Positions 31,236 through 42,385 of a stretch of DNA of 64,000 bases are shown one piece after another; positions within the stretch are counted from its first letter, which is position 1, and each line of letters starts with the position of its first letter. Source of the stretch: Trichobilharzia regenti (Eukaryota > Platyhelminthes > Trematoda > Strigeidida > Schistosomatidae); contig OX235265.1 of NCBI GenBank assembly GCA_944472135.2, positions 54,881,112 to 54,945,111 on the forward strand, in the 5' to 3' direction. The notes beneath the pieces were generated by a model, which was given only the letters and a program-made list of their open reading frames with translations, had not been told where the DNA came from and searched no databases. A program made the position numbers and the translations under genes.

Positions 31236-31608
31236 ATTGGCTGCTACTCTAGCTTCCAATTCTGCAGATATATCACCGCCAGTTATCAAGTTTGGATCCA
31301 CTCTTTCGCAGGGCTCATCCTCCTTATTGTAACTTTAGAACAACGTCACAGAAAAGAAAACTGTAGAGAAGTTCATCATTTTGTGGTTTACATACCAGGA
31401 TCAATTTACAGGATAATTGGTTTCTATATACTCTGTATTTACTTTTTAGTACTTTGTAAATTTATTGTTTATTTATAAGCAATAAAATTCCATACGGTAT
31501 CCATAGTAGTACTTAATCTGTATATCCACTCGATATACTATTTTTCCATATACCCGTTTTCGATTTAGCTCGGCTTTAACTTTAAACCATATTGATTAGT
31601 TTTCAGCA
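31236..31608. other. Spacer and probable LINE-C 5' UTR
   Basis: AT-rich sequence between the BEL-N1 target duplication and LINE-C ORF1. The true 5' end of LINE-C cannot be placed because no second full-length copy is present. No gene is seen. Confidence 0.5.
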
Positions 31609-32862
31609 ATGGCACAACGTAATAAACGAGTACTTTCCATACGTAAGAATAGTTTGGGTCACTCAGCTAAGAAGATACGTACATCACTGTGCGTTCCGCG
31701 TAGCCTCAACAATGTCCCCGAAGTCATTGTTCCCGACTTGTTGTCAGAGGTATATGCAACTGCTGAACAAAATAAGTTGGACCTTATATCTCTAGGAAAC
31801 TCTGTGAAGGAATTAAATGAGAATATAAACACCATTAAGCCACTACTGCTTCTTTGTAACCCAACTCATGATGCTAATCCGGAAAGTCTGCTGAAATCTG
31901 AGCGTATGTTAGACTTTATAGCCAGTGAAGTTACTAAACGAATCATGTCCTCGTACAACGTTCTCGCTTACAATCTGCCTGATCGGACGCCTCTGGACAA
32001 AATCAAAGTGACATGTCTCCAAGCGTGTGGCATGCCATCAGCGAATTGCCACCTAATCAGACTCAGGAAAAAATCAGGAAAGTATACTTGCCCTGTGCTG
32101 TTTAAATTCAGTAGTCCTAATGATGCTAGGAAATTTCAGTCGTCAAATAAGTTAATTAGTTCATCCACACCTTATGGTAATATTAAACTTGCCCATGACC
32201 TAACGCCATGTCAAAGACGTAGCCGCGCAAGTGTACCAAGTGTCGCAAAAACTTACGTAACAGCAGAATGTCCTATAGAAGACTCTGTCGCCTTAAACTT
32301 GAGTAAACCTAATGGTACAGACATACATGAAATACTCTTAAATAATAAAAATTTACCTAGTAAACTCAACGATGAAGCAACTACGGTCATAGACTTAGAT
32401 GCATCTTCAGAGTTATGCTCGCTAGCCACATCACCATCAGCCGCTAATACCACTACCAACGTTAAGCAAAAGACTAAGCTCGAGCATGTAGCATTAAGCA
32501 TATCCTCCCCGAGCAGCACTCAGATTAGTGAGCATACAAAACGAAGTAAAATAACCCTGCCATCCAGAATACCTGTACTCAAACACATCACTGATAGGTT
32601 TCTCAGCAGCGAACCAGATAACATTAACTTAAGCGACCCCAATCATACCACTAAACCAGGGAAGCAGAATAAGCCCTCATACCGCCATAAATCTAACGTC
32701 AATGAAAAGAGAGGTAACCGCCGATTCATCCAACATCAAACAAGTCTTCGTCCGATAGACACAACAGACGCTATATGTCTGGGCACCCTAAAAATAAGTC
32801 GAAGCCCGACGGGCAGGCATACACCTACCCCGACACAACTTTCCAATCTATGGCTACTATAG
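31609..32862 (+). CDS. LINE-C ORF1 protein (417 aa)
   Basis: An ATG-initiated intact ORF. A basic N-terminus and a helical, probably coiled-coil segment (about 45-75) precede a fold-like core (about 118-205). That core has a YNVLAYNLPD strand, an HLIRLRKK motif and a CPVLFKF strand, the pattern of the nucleic-acid-binding core in CR1-type ORF1 proteins. The C-terminal half is Ser/Thr/Lys-rich and looks disordered. There is no PHD finger, unlike LINE-B. Expected to bind LINE RNA and act in the ribonucleoprotein. It overlaps the next ATG frame (32775) by 88 bases. Confidence 0.75.
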   Translation: MAQRNKRVLSIRKNSLGHSAKKIRTSLCVPRSLNNVPEVIVPDLLSEVYATAEQNKLDLISLGNSVKELNENINTIKPLLLLCNPTHDANPESLLKSERMLDFIASEVTKRIMSSYNVLAYNLPDRTPLDKIKVTCLQACGMPSANCHLIRLRKKSGKYTCPVLFKFSSPNDARKFQSSNKLISSSTPYGNIKLAHDLTPCQRRSRASVPSVAKTYVTAECPIEDSVALNLSKPNGTDIHEILLNNKNLPSKLNDEATTVIDLDASSELCSLATSPSAANTTTNVKQKTKLEHVALSISSPSSTQISEHTKRSKITLPSRIPVLKHITDRFLSSEPDNINLSDPNHTTKPGKQNKPSYRHKSNVNEKRGNRRFIQHQTSLRPIDTTDAICLGTLKISRSPTGRHTPTPTQLSNLWLL

Positions 32863-33245
32863 ACAAAAGTTTGATCCAGGGACCTCTACAACAAGGAACA
32901 AGTGCGCTAGGCATGTTTCCTAAAGGTGGCCTTTTGACTCACCACATCCCCGAAAACCATCGCATACAGACCACCCAAGACCGTCAATGGACTAATATTT
33001 ACGAAAATAACTTAAACACACAAAATATTAGTCATAACTGCGATACACGTAACTCTACCCCAGCATACTATCCACAAGGAATACCTACCTCCCCCCCATC
33101 CAATCTAAATTTTCTCAGCCAACACGAAATTTCAGCCTCAATATTGACGCAAATAGCACACATACTGTCAAGCCACTTATCACCGGATGGGAGGGCGATG
33201 CATTGGAGGCACGGTATTATGAACACCTCACACCCGCCGGGGTAA
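32775..33245 (+). CDS. Possible N-terminal part of LINE-C ORF2, out of frame
   Basis: An ATG-initiated 156-codon frame overlapping the end of ORF1 and the start of the endonuclease frame, which itself has no ATG before the domain. Overlap of ORF1 and ORF2 is common in CR1-like LINEs, so this may be the true start of ORF2, with a one-base frame change near 33203-33245. Composition is Pro/Ser/Gln-rich with no domain. It could equally be an ORF1 extension or a chance ORF. Confidence 0.4.
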   Translation: MSGHPKNKSKPDGQAYTYPDTTFQSMATIDKSLIQGPLQQGTSALGMFPKGGLLTHHIPENHRIQTTQDRQWTNIYENNLNTQNISHNCDTRNSTPAYYPQGIPTSPPSNLNFLSQHEISASILTQIAHILSSHLSPDGRAMHWRHGIMNTSHPPG

Positions 33246-36200
33246 CAAACGATGGCACATCTCTCTGTGCTGATACTGGTGTAGGGCACTTTTCCAGCAC
33301 TGCTAGTAAGTGGCCACCATCTGAGTTAGCACCCATCAAACAATCTGTTCTAGACGCCATAAACCTTGGAGAGAATATTTTTAAAGATATATGCGATTTC
33401 ACCGTCACCCCTAACTCTCTCTCATTCTGTCTTATCAATGCTCGCTCCTTACTCAACAAAATGTTCGACTTCACGACATTATCCCTAATTTGCAATCCGT
33501 CTCTCATAATGATTACTGAGACATGGTGCACTCCTCAGATTTGCGATAAAGATATTTCTATTGATAACTATTATGTATTCAGAGGCGACAGAAACTATGG
33601 TAGAGGAGGAGGATGTGCTATGTATATCAGGTCTGATATTAAGGCCACACAGTGCTTCTACCCAGAGCTCATCACAGATAACGATTCAGTGTGGGCTATT
33701 CTAAGACTGTCTCACTCCAGTTCCTATCTTATAGGTTGCATCTATCACCCCCCGTGCTCAACCGTTGAAGGTAATATGAAGCTTGCTAGCACGTTCGCTT
33801 ACGCCACTTCACTACCTCACACGGCTAAAATTATATGTGGGGACTTTAATATGCCCGATGTAGTCTGGCAACCACTTTCCTCACCAAAACGGTACAATGA
33901 ATTTATCAACATAATAGAAACAAAAGAATGGCAACAACACGTACAGTATCCTACCAGGCTATCTAAGATTTTAGATCTAGTTTTCACTAATGGTATCATC
34001 CCCACTACCCTTCGAGTAGGTAAAGAGTTTCCTGGCAGCGACCACAGAGTAGTATTCGGTACATTTAATATTTGCACTAGCATGAGTTCGACAATAAACG
34101 CCAACAAAGTATTACTCAGGGGTTACAGACATGCTCAGTGGGATGAACTGAAACCATACATACGCACCCTAGACTGGGAGCCATACTTTACGTGCAGCTC
34201 GGCTATAGAGACAAACAAATTACTCTATGAGAACCTAGGATTTGCACATGACTTCATCGCTCCAGTAAGACTTGTGAAAACGAGGCCTAAACAGCCCGAC
34301 TTCATCCCCGTAAAGATTCGAAACCGACTGCGTAAGCATGCTAGGCAATTCTACAGATATAATGACTTTTCATCACTCATTACACTCAAGCAAACTTATG
34401 ATTCATACAAATCTAATCAGTTATCTGAGTCCATCAAACTAGAACGCATCCTCCACTCACGACCTGATAATACAGAGGCATTAGTTAAACTAATTAAGTC
34501 ACGAATCAACAACAACAGAATAAGTATCCCTAACTTATTACTAGATGGAGAAAAACTACACGAAGACCCGCAGGAGATATGTGAGTTATTCAGCTCCCAC
34601 TTTTCTAGCTACTATACTATCGAAGAAACAGTAGATAGTCTTGAAGTTCCGACAATACCAAATCACTTTTTGGGTAATATAACATTCACCCAACAAAAGA
34701 TTTCCTCCGCTATAGCATCCCTCCGGACATCATATAACGCTGGGCCCGATGGAATTCCATCTATCTTGTTGAAAAGAGGTGGTGAGGATATACCCATTAT
34801 CCTACTAAAGTTTTTCATTCTGTCCTTAAATAATGGCAGTTACCCAGAATGCTGGAAACTGTCGTTTATAACCCCTAGGCACAAACAAGGACCAACTTCT
34901 AACATCGAAAACTACCGACCGATTAATATCACGTCAGTAGTTTCCAGGGTTATGGAAAAGGTTATAGGGCAAGATATTGCTTCATACCTCCACCTTCACA
35001 AAGTGTTTACTCCAGCACAACACGGCTTCTTGAAAAATCGATCATGCTCCACCTGCCTACTTGACTACTTTGATGATCATGGTTTGTATGTCACAACTCT
35101 CTTCTTTGACTTCAAAAAAGCCTTTGATAAAGTCCCACACAAGAGACTAATCCTTAAGCTAAAGTCGTACGGGTTCCAAGACCCCTTGTTATCCTGGCTC
35201 ATTTCTTTCTTGGAAGATCGTTCCCAAGTTGTGAAATTTGCAAATAATTACTCGTCACCCAGACCTATAAGAAGTGGAGTGATTCAGGGTAGTGTACTAG
35301 GTCCACTGCTTTTCGTAATCTACATTAACGACATCTGCAGCGTAATCAAGCATGGTACCCCATACCTCTTTGCTGACGACTTAAAGATTGTATACAGCTT
35401 CCCCCATTCTACACTAAACGAAGGATTCACACATATTCAAGATGATCTGGATAGGTTACATAACTGGAGCAATGACTGGCAACTGCCATTCAATTCTGAT
35501 AAATGTGGTGTCCTATATTTCAATAACTCCCATCCGAATTTCAGGTTACACCTAGGTAACTCTTTTCTCCAAACCCTCAGTTCCATAAAAGACCTGGGAG
35601 TTACCTACTCACAAAACTTAACATTCAGTCAGTACGCAAAAGCACTTGTTTCTAAATGCCGAAGACTCACAGGCTTGTTACATCGAAAAATGTACACAAA
35701 TGAGGCTAAAGTCCTTTTATACAAAGTCATGGTTCGTCCAGTACTTGAATACTGCACAATTGTCTTCGGTTTCATGCATGGGTATGACAGGGTTCGTATT
35801 GAAAATATTCAGCGAAGTTTTACTCGACGCCTATTATACAAACATGAAGGACTGACTTACGCTGATAGGTGCAAAATGTATGGACTTCAGCCACTTTGGT
35901 TAAGGCGCCTGAAACTCAACCTTACATTCCTCTTTCGCCTTTTACACGGCTACACCAAAAGCAGTAATCCAATAGCTTTCAATAATTTACCCATATATAC
36001 TCTTAGGAATCATGAAAATACTCTATCCATAAGCCGGTTCCGGACAAAACTGCGATCACGTTTCTTTAAAATACAGTACAGTGCATTATGGAACGAACTT
36101 CCACTTACTGTACGTAGTTGCCGATCTCCTACTGAATTCCAGCGTCTACTTAACGAGTTCCTATCAACAAAAGAGCTTCGGTCTACTTATCCATACTTTA

Positions 36201-36262
36201 TCCATATGGGCCGCTCAACTAGCTTTAGTACTACAGACCCCAGTGCAATACCCCCAATTTGA
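33203..36262 (+). CDS. LINE-C ORF2: endonuclease and reverse transcriptase (about 1019 codons open)
   Basis: Continuously open. The N-terminal apurinic-type endonuclease shows LINARSLLNK, TETWC, GRGGGCAMYI, IYHPP, CGDFNMPD and GSDHRV. The RT follows: YNAGPDGIPS, ENYRPINITS, HGFLKNRSC, FDFKKAFDKVPH, SGVIQGSVLGPLLF and catalytic FADD (35369-35380). The C-terminal LINE domain has YTLRN and LWNELPLTV. It makes the target nick and copies the RNA by target-primed reverse transcription. No catalytic residue appears lost. The frame has no ATG before the endonuclease, so translation probably begins upstream (see 32775). Confidence 0.9.
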   Translation: MEARYYEHLTPAGVTNDGTSLCADTGVGHFSSTASKWPPSELAPIKQSVLDAINLGENIFKDICDFTVTPNSLSFCLINARSLLNKMFDFTTLSLICNPSLIMITETWCTPQICDKDISIDNYYVFRGDRNYGRGGGCAMYIRSDIKATQCFYPELITDNDSVWAILRLSHSSSYLIGCIYHPPCSTVEGNMKLASTFAYATSLPHTAKIICGDFNMPDVVWQPLSSPKRYNEFINIIETKEWQQHVQYPTRLSKILDLVFTNGIIPTTLRVGKEFPGSDHRVVFGTFNICTSMSSTINANKVLLRGYRHAQWDELKPYIRTLDWEPYFTCSSAIETNKLLYENLGFAHDFIAPVRLVKTRPKQPDFIPVKIRNRLRKHARQFYRYNDFSSLITLKQTYDSYKSNQLSESIKLERILHSRPDNTEALVKLIKSRINNNRISIPNLLLDGEKLHEDPQEICELFSSHFSSYYTIEETVDSLEVPTIPNHFLGNITFTQQKISSAIASLRTSYNAGPDGIPSILLKRGGEDIPIILLKFFILSLNNGSYPECWKLSFITPRHKQGPTSNIENYRPINITSVVSRVMEKVIGQDIASYLHLHKVFTPAQHGFLKNRSCSTCLLDYFDDHGLYVTTLFFDFKKAFDKVPHKRLILKLKSYGFQDPLLSWLISFLEDRSQVVKFANNYSSPRPIRSGVIQGSVLGPLLFVIYINDICSVIKHGTPYLFADDLKIVYSFPHSTLNEGFTHIQDDLDRLHNWSNDWQLPFNSDKCGVLYFNNSHPNFRLHLGNSFLQTLSSIKDLGVTYSQNLTFSQYAKALVSKCRRLTGLLHRKMYTNEAKVLLYKVMVRPVLEYCTIVFGFMHGYDRVRIENIQRSFTRRLLYKHEGLTYADRCKMYGLQPLWLRRLKLNLTFLFRLLHGYTKSSNPIAFNNLPIYTLRNHENTLSISRFRTKLRSRFFKIQYSALWNELPLTVRSCRSPTEFQRLLNEFLSTKELRSTYPYFIHMGRSTSFSTTDPSAIPPI

Positions 36263-37690
36263 GGAAACTCATTTGCCCCGGCAACCGTACCTCATCTATA
36301 ACGTGATAAAACCAACCTAATCTCTCCCACATGCCTTTACCTAAGGTCCGGTTATTCAGCTTACTAGAGATCCTATCGATATTTCTTCAATCGGGTTTAT
36401 AAACTCATTAGACTCTCCTGGATGTATAATCCCAAATTAGTTGTGATAGTTCTCCCATAATATAAGCAAACTGGTACTTTGTAATGTCTAAAGCATGCCA
36501 TATGAAAAGTGGCCAGGAATACCTAGCAATAACAAACTCAACCAACCAACCATTTTCCCCAAGTTCATTCAACCTACCCTTATCCCTAATCGTACCACTA
36601 CTCACTACACTCTACTCAGTAGAATATGACTTAATTTGCTCCGGTGCTCAAAACTCTTCTACCCTTTACTTTTTAAAAAAGACGTTTTAACTACTAACTG
36701 CACAGTAGCCATTTAACTAACTCACTGGTTTCCTCTTCACTGTAATCTTCAATAAGTTCGTCAGTATAATTATTTCCGAAAACCATTACATTAGCAACCA
36801 TATCTTTTAATATTTTACGAATATACTTATATTATTAGCATAATACACTGCACTATTTTTGAGTTGAATTGATTATCTTCAGTCAACAGTTACCCATTCT
36901 CATATAATTTTCTAAAATTCATAATGTTAAAGCTATGTAGTATTTCTGTTAATATCTTTTATAATATGTTTAGACACGTTACTTTGCAATGTCAGATGTC
37001 TACTATATACAAGACTGTCATGATAATTTAGTACACTAAGTCCTGCCAACCGACCTTACCTTCAGTTCATACTACCTACATTGATCCCTAACTATATTGT
37101 TCTGCTGAATCTTGCTTCACTATTCACAAAACCTATTCTTTTTATTCTTTAAGGTTTTAACTTCTTGTAAAGTAATCTGTTCATTAGGACGCATGCATAC
37201 ATATATAATGTTCATAAAGATGTATGTGGAGACCTATTGGAAGCACTCATTAAGAAAGCTAGGGAGATGGAATATGGGGTACGAACATGTCTGGTACCAA
37301 GCAGTATATTTGCGGTAGCCATAATAATCATAGTCTCAGAGCTTAACATCAAAAAAGGAGGGAGGGTGGCGTTAGCTGATCAGTAGATATGGTGGGGGTC
37401 ACTAAGGTGAATCGCCCCATTCTGCAGGAACAGCAATATACAAATTAAAGGCTCGAGATATTTCTGATTTTTATGAGGGCTTAGATCTTTATCTTGAAAA
37501 AGATAATAATGAACGCCTTGACAGATCATGCTTCTACCTTTAAATATATACCATTCGCTCAGCCTATTGTTGAGATGCGACCATGTGGGATCTGCACAGA
37601 TTTATGGGGCATCTTATAAATCAACTTGCTGTCCATTGTCGGATCTTTAAATACCACTTCACAATGTCTTATCTCATTCATTTTCTAATA
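36263..37690 (+). other. LINE-C copy 2 3' region without genes
   Basis: Collinear with 13752-15162. AT-rich; only shadow ORFs are visible. Confidence 0.6.
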
Positions 37691-37905
37691 ACGTCTTTAC
37701 TTAATCCTCATTATATCCCATTAAACCTAACATTTTATAGCTCTTTATGAATTTGATTCGACTTATTCTATTCCTATTCTCTGTGAGGTACGGTTGTGCA
37801 CCAAATGCACAAAAAGCATAAAATAAAAAAAACAGACATAAGGAAAAAATGTATTAAAACCAAAAGTGGACATCATGATAGTACGAGATATACGCGTAGC
37901 ATTAT
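37690..37905 (-). pseudogene. Broken copy of the 78-aa antisense ORF
   Basis: Matches 15163-15399, but single-base deletions (an A-rich run near 37813 and around 37855) shift the frame, and one edge codon differs. It remains antisense to the LINE. Confidence 0.5.
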
Positions 37906-38524
37906 ACATTGCAAATGAACGTTGTCAGCCTAGGGAGTTTCCTTTATTAATGCATTTATTAGTGATACTTGCACTTACCCATTTCATTACACTTTATTGA
38001 TTCACCTTAGCACTTTTACTTTTCTAAAACAGCTTTCAATCCGTTGTAAACGTTGTACTTACCTCAATATTGGTTGGTTATCGTATGCCGACAACCACGG
38101 GATGAAAACGAAACGAAGTCGATTTTCCCGCTCAACCTGGAGGACAATTGTACAATTCAATAACTATACAGCCTAGTTCAGACAATGTGTATTTATTTAT
38201 ATATCAAATATTTAACTGTTGAAACATTATTAACTTGTAGACAATCTACGATTTGATATTATATCATACTTGATCGTGCCTGTAAAAATGGCATGCATTT
38301 TCATGTAAATTTACATGTTAATATGAGAATATATATTACATTAATATAACTTTTGTTATTGGTGATATTTCGAGCAAAATTACTGCCCGTGTTCACACCA
38401 CTGTTGGAATGGTTTTACTCACACATTTATGATTTGCACTCATATATAGTTCATTATTATTATTTTTCGCTCATTCATGTTTTGTGTGTGCATATGTGTG
38501 TTCAGAATTATACTCCACATTCAT

Positions 38525-39440
38525 TCATGTGTTTGTATTTAGAATTATATTCCAAGTTGTTGATAGTTGTACTGAGTCACCCTTGTTACATGTATCCGGC
38601 GTGACTTTAATGAATATCGATTCTGTTATGAGTCTTTCTTTCCATTTGTTCATGTTTGTTTTTAGAATACACACATTGTCCCAATCGATATTGTGGTTTT
38701 TGTCCCATGCATGTGCAGCTATAGATGAATTTTTTTCAAGATTTTTGTAAGCCTGTGTCCCTGTTGGTTGACCTTTAGTTAGGCGTTTATGTTCATTCAC
38801 TCTTATTTTGAGTGATCTGGACGTTTGCCCCACATATTTAGTTGGACAGTCAGCACAAAATATTTTATAAATCAAATTGTTTTTATCCATCATTTTTATG
38901 GGATCTTTCAGTTGATTTATTTTATTTTTGATTAGATTTGTCGGTTTAAAGGTTGTTCGAATGCCGATATTTTTGAGGTTTCTTTGTATTGCCTCTGATG
39001 TACCATTTTTATATGATATTGCGACTGTTTTTTTCCGTTCTTCCTTCTTGTTATTCTCCGGTTTTACCCTCTTTTTTCTCTTTTTTATATTATCTTTTAT
39101 AAATTCTCTAGGGTAGTTGTTTTCGAGTAGCATTTTGAATAGGACTTTTATTTCTCTACGCTGGTCCTCTGGTGCTGTTGTAAGTCTACGTATTCTATCT
39201 GCAAGACCTTGTATTAATCCTCGTTTTACCGAGAGTGGATGAGCTGAGTAATAATCAAGGAATCTTCCAGAATGTGTGGCTTTTCTATATATCGTTGTTT
39301 TTATGCTACCATCTGTCATTCTTTGTAGTTTGCAATCTAACATGGTCAGTTCTCCAATTTCATTCTCTAATTCCATAGTAAATTTTATTGAGTCTACGTG
39401 TCTATTTATGTGTGAGAAAAGTTTCTCAGTATCTTTTTTT
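38525..39440 (-). pseudogene. PLE-2 RT C-terminus and GIY-YIG endonuclease
   Basis: Same domain as in PLE-1 and PLE-3: CADC, KYVGQTSRSL and HAWDKNH. One substitution (ISCADC to IFCADC) separates it from PLE-3. It is -1 relative to the RT frame, with an A8 run (39434-39441 on the plus strand as T8) at the switch. Confidence 0.85.
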
Positions 39441-40720
39441 TCACTATTACTAGTGTGTCGTCTACATATCTCCACCAACATTTTAGTGATGATCTGAATG
39501 GTTTAAGGGCATTCTCCTCCCAATAATCCATGAATATGTCAGCTATAATCGGTGAGATAGGCGATCCCATAGCTACTCCCTCTTTCTGTTGGTATATTTT
39601 TCCTTCGAATGTGAAATATGTTGTTGTCAGACAGAATTCTACCCCTTTTATTATTTCTTCTACGGATAACTGTGTTCTGTCTTTCAGGCCATAATCTTCA
39701 TTTAGTTTCTCTTTCAGTGCAATCATGGCCATTTGAATGGGTATTTTCGTATAAAGACTGTTTACATCAAAGCTAACTAGTGTTTCTTCCTCCTCTGTTT
39801 TAGTGGATTTTATTCGCCTCACTAATTCAAATGAATCTACTATTCTAGCTTTTGAGTTGTCTCTTGTCGGTCTTAGTATTGTCGAGAGAAATCTGGATAG
39901 CATATACGTTGGTGTGTTTTTGAAGTCTACAATCGGTCTTATTGGATATCCCTCTTTATGCAATTTTATCTTACCATATATCCTGGGTACATTACAGGAT
40001 TTTGGCATAATTTCAAATCATTTTGACTTACCAATTACTTCTTTCATTTGTCTGACTACCTTTGCTGTTTCTTTCATTGTTTTGTTGATGATTGTTTCAG
40101 CTGATTTAGTCATTATGGTATAGGGTCCAGATTGTAGATGTTCACTCATCTTTTCACTATATGTTGTTTTGTTAAGTAATACTGTTGTGTTTCCCTTGTC
40201 TGCTTGAATAATGACAATGGATTTGTCTGCTTTTATGTCTTGAAGTGCTTTTAGTTCCTCCTTCGTTATATTTGGTTCTTCTGATTTTTGCTTTTTTAAG
40301 GTAAGTGCACATTGTGCTCGTACCAGTTCAGCTTTTGCTTGTCATATCCTTCGAGTGCTGTTTCAATTACAGGTATGATGTCTTCAGGTTTTAATTATTT
40401 TGCTAATATTGAAGTTCATTCCTTTCATCAGTACACTTTCCTCTGCTTCTGTTAGCTTTCTGTCTGACAAGTTTACAATCCAATTGGCTTAAGTTACTTG
40501 TCTGTCATTCGGAGTTTTCGCTATCATGAGTTTATTAAATTTTTTGATTTGTTTCTCCTTTGTTTTTTCATAAGCGGTTTCTTTTCGTTTTTGTGCAACT
40601 TGTAGTATGCTTTCATACTTTTCTTTTTCAATTACTTCTTTCAATATTTTTCATTTTACTTCATTAATATCTTTCCTTATCGTGAAAAGCTTTTGTATAA
40701 TTCCACGTAGGTTTAGTTTC
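39406..40720 (-). pseudogene. PLE-2 reverse transcriptase
   Basis: RT motifs LHKEGYPIRPIVDF, SFDVNSLYTKIP, GVAMGSPISP and WWRYVDD are in one frame (39406-40008). An in-frame TGA replaces a Trp codon upstream (about 40019), and the N-terminal part (ADKGN motif, Lys-rich region) has more stops and shifts. Not functional as it stands. Confidence 0.85.
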
Positions 40721-40745
40721 ATGCATACTATTGAGGCATGTGTGA

Positions 40746-41045
40746 GCGTTGCGAGTGTAGGGAGAAAAAGAGGGTGTAAGTGTCACACGTAGGAGCTCAT
40801 TTTCATCTCTGAGCAGTCTGGTGACTGAGGAGATGAACACTGGAAGTGTGTTTGCATCGCAAACATTAGCTGGTAGCCTATTCCAAATGACTGAAAACTT
40901 ATTTAAGAAGAAGTTGTACCGCACGTAAGTCTGACAGTGCTCTATAGCAGCTAGGTTGTGATGATTTCTAAGATTGTAACTGATGACAGTGGTAGGTTTA
41001 GTTATTGGCTCGGAGGAATGCAAGAGAAGATTAGTCAGGCAGCGC
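40746..41045 (-). mobile_element. LINE-D fragment in the spacer between PLE-2 and PLE-3
   Basis: The minus strand encodes a LINE ORF2 C-terminus (SYNLRNHHNL, IWNRLPANV, RLLRDEN). It has no RT core. Part of it also flanks PLE-1 (11750-11893). It forms the 300-base centre of the PLE inverted repeat. Confidence 0.7.
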
Positions 41046-41099
41046 TCACACATGCCTCAAAAGTATGCATCAAAGAAAACCTACGTGGAATTATACAAA

Positions 41100-42385
41100 A
41101 GCTTTTCACGATAAGGAAAGATATTAATGAAGTAAAATGAAAAATATTGAAAGAAGTAATTGAAAAAGAAAAGTATGAAAGCATACTACAAGTTGCACAA
41201 AAACGAAAAGAAACCGCTTATGAAAAAACAAAGGAGAAACAAATCAAAAAATTTAATAAACTCATGATAGCGAAAACTCCGAATGACAGACAAGTAACTT
41301 AAGCCAATTGGATTGTAAACTTGTCAGACAGAAAGCTAACAGAAGCAGAGGAAAGTGTACTGATGAAAGGAATGAACTTCAATATTAGCAAAATAATTAA
41401 AACCTGAAGACATCATACCTGTAATTGAAACAGCACTCGAAGGATATGACAAGCAAAAGCTGAACTGGTACGAGCACAATGTGCACTTACCTTAAAAAAG
41501 CAAAAATCAGAAGAACCAAATATAACGAAGGAGGAACTAAAAGCACTTCAAGACATAAAAGCAGACAAATCCATTGTCATTATTCAAGCAGACAAGGGAA
41601 ACACAACAGTATTACTTAACAAAACAACATATAGTGAAAAGATGAGTGAACATCTACAATCTGGACCCTATACCATAATGACTAAATCAGCTGAAACAAT
41701 CATCAACAAAACAATGAAAGAAACAGCAAAGGTAGTCAGACAAATGAAAGAAGTAATTGGTAAGTCAAAATGATTTGAAATTATGCCAAAATCCTGTAAT
41801 GTACCCAGGATATATGGTAAGATAAAATTGCATAAAGAGGGATATCCAATAAGACCGATTGTAGACTTCAAAAACACACCAACGTATATGCTATCCAGAT
41901 TTCTCTCGACAATACTAAGACCGACAAGAGACAACTCAAAAGCTAGAATAGTAGATTCATTTGAATTAGTGAGGCGAATAAAATCCACTAAAACAGAGGA
42001 GGAAGAAACACTAGTTAGCTTTGATGTAAACAGTCTTTATACGAAAATACCCATTCAAATGGCCATGATTGCACTGAAAGAGAAACTAAATGAAGATTAT
42101 GGCCTGAAAGACAGAACACAGTTATCCGTAGAAGAAATAATAAAAGGGGTAGAATTCTGTCTGACAACAACATATTTCACATTCGAAGGAAAAATATACC
42201 AACAGAAAGAGGGAGTAGCTATGGGATCGCCTATCTCACCGATTATAGCTGACATATTCATGGATTATTGGGAGGAGAATGCCCTTAAACCATTCAGATC
42301 ATCACTAAAATGTTGGTGGAGATATGTAGACGACACACTAGTAATAGTGAAAAAAAAGATACTGAGAAACTTTTCTCACACATAA
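41100..42385 (+). pseudogene. PLE-3 reverse transcriptase
   Basis: N-terminal Lys-rich region with stops, then IQADKGNTTVLL, LHKEGYPIRPIVDF, SFDVNSLYTKIP, GVAMGSPISP and YVDDTLVIV. The TGA at about 41772 in place of Trp and several earlier stops inactivate it. The RT frame ends shortly after the catalytic motif because of an A8 run (42350-42357). Confidence 0.85.

Larger units (their letters stand above)
31500..38349 (+). mobile_element. LINE-C copy 2, near-complete CR1-like LINE
   Basis: The best preserved LINE in the window. ORF1 (31609-32862) is intact, ORF2 is intact over its endonuclease and RT domains (33203-36262), and about 2.1 kb of 3' sequence follows. The 5' limit is approximate. 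On the right, PLE-2 abuts or replaces its triplet-repeat tail at about 38345. Confidence 0.85.
38350..40745 (-). mobile_element. PLE-2, Penelope-like element (minus strand)
   Basis: Nearly complete PLE body: degenerate N-terminal region, RT and GIY-YIG endonuclease. It forms the left arm of an inverted repeat with PLE-3 (41046-43441); paired positions sum to 81791 over the arm. It is closely related to PLE-1 but shares a premature TGA with PLE-3 only. Confidence 0.88.

Noticed and set aside
41350..41385. Hammerhead ribozyme (CTGATGA core), as known in some Penelope elements
   Set aside because: CTGATGA occurs (for example near 41358, 40976 and 55542) but no correctly placed GAAA and closing stems were found at any site.
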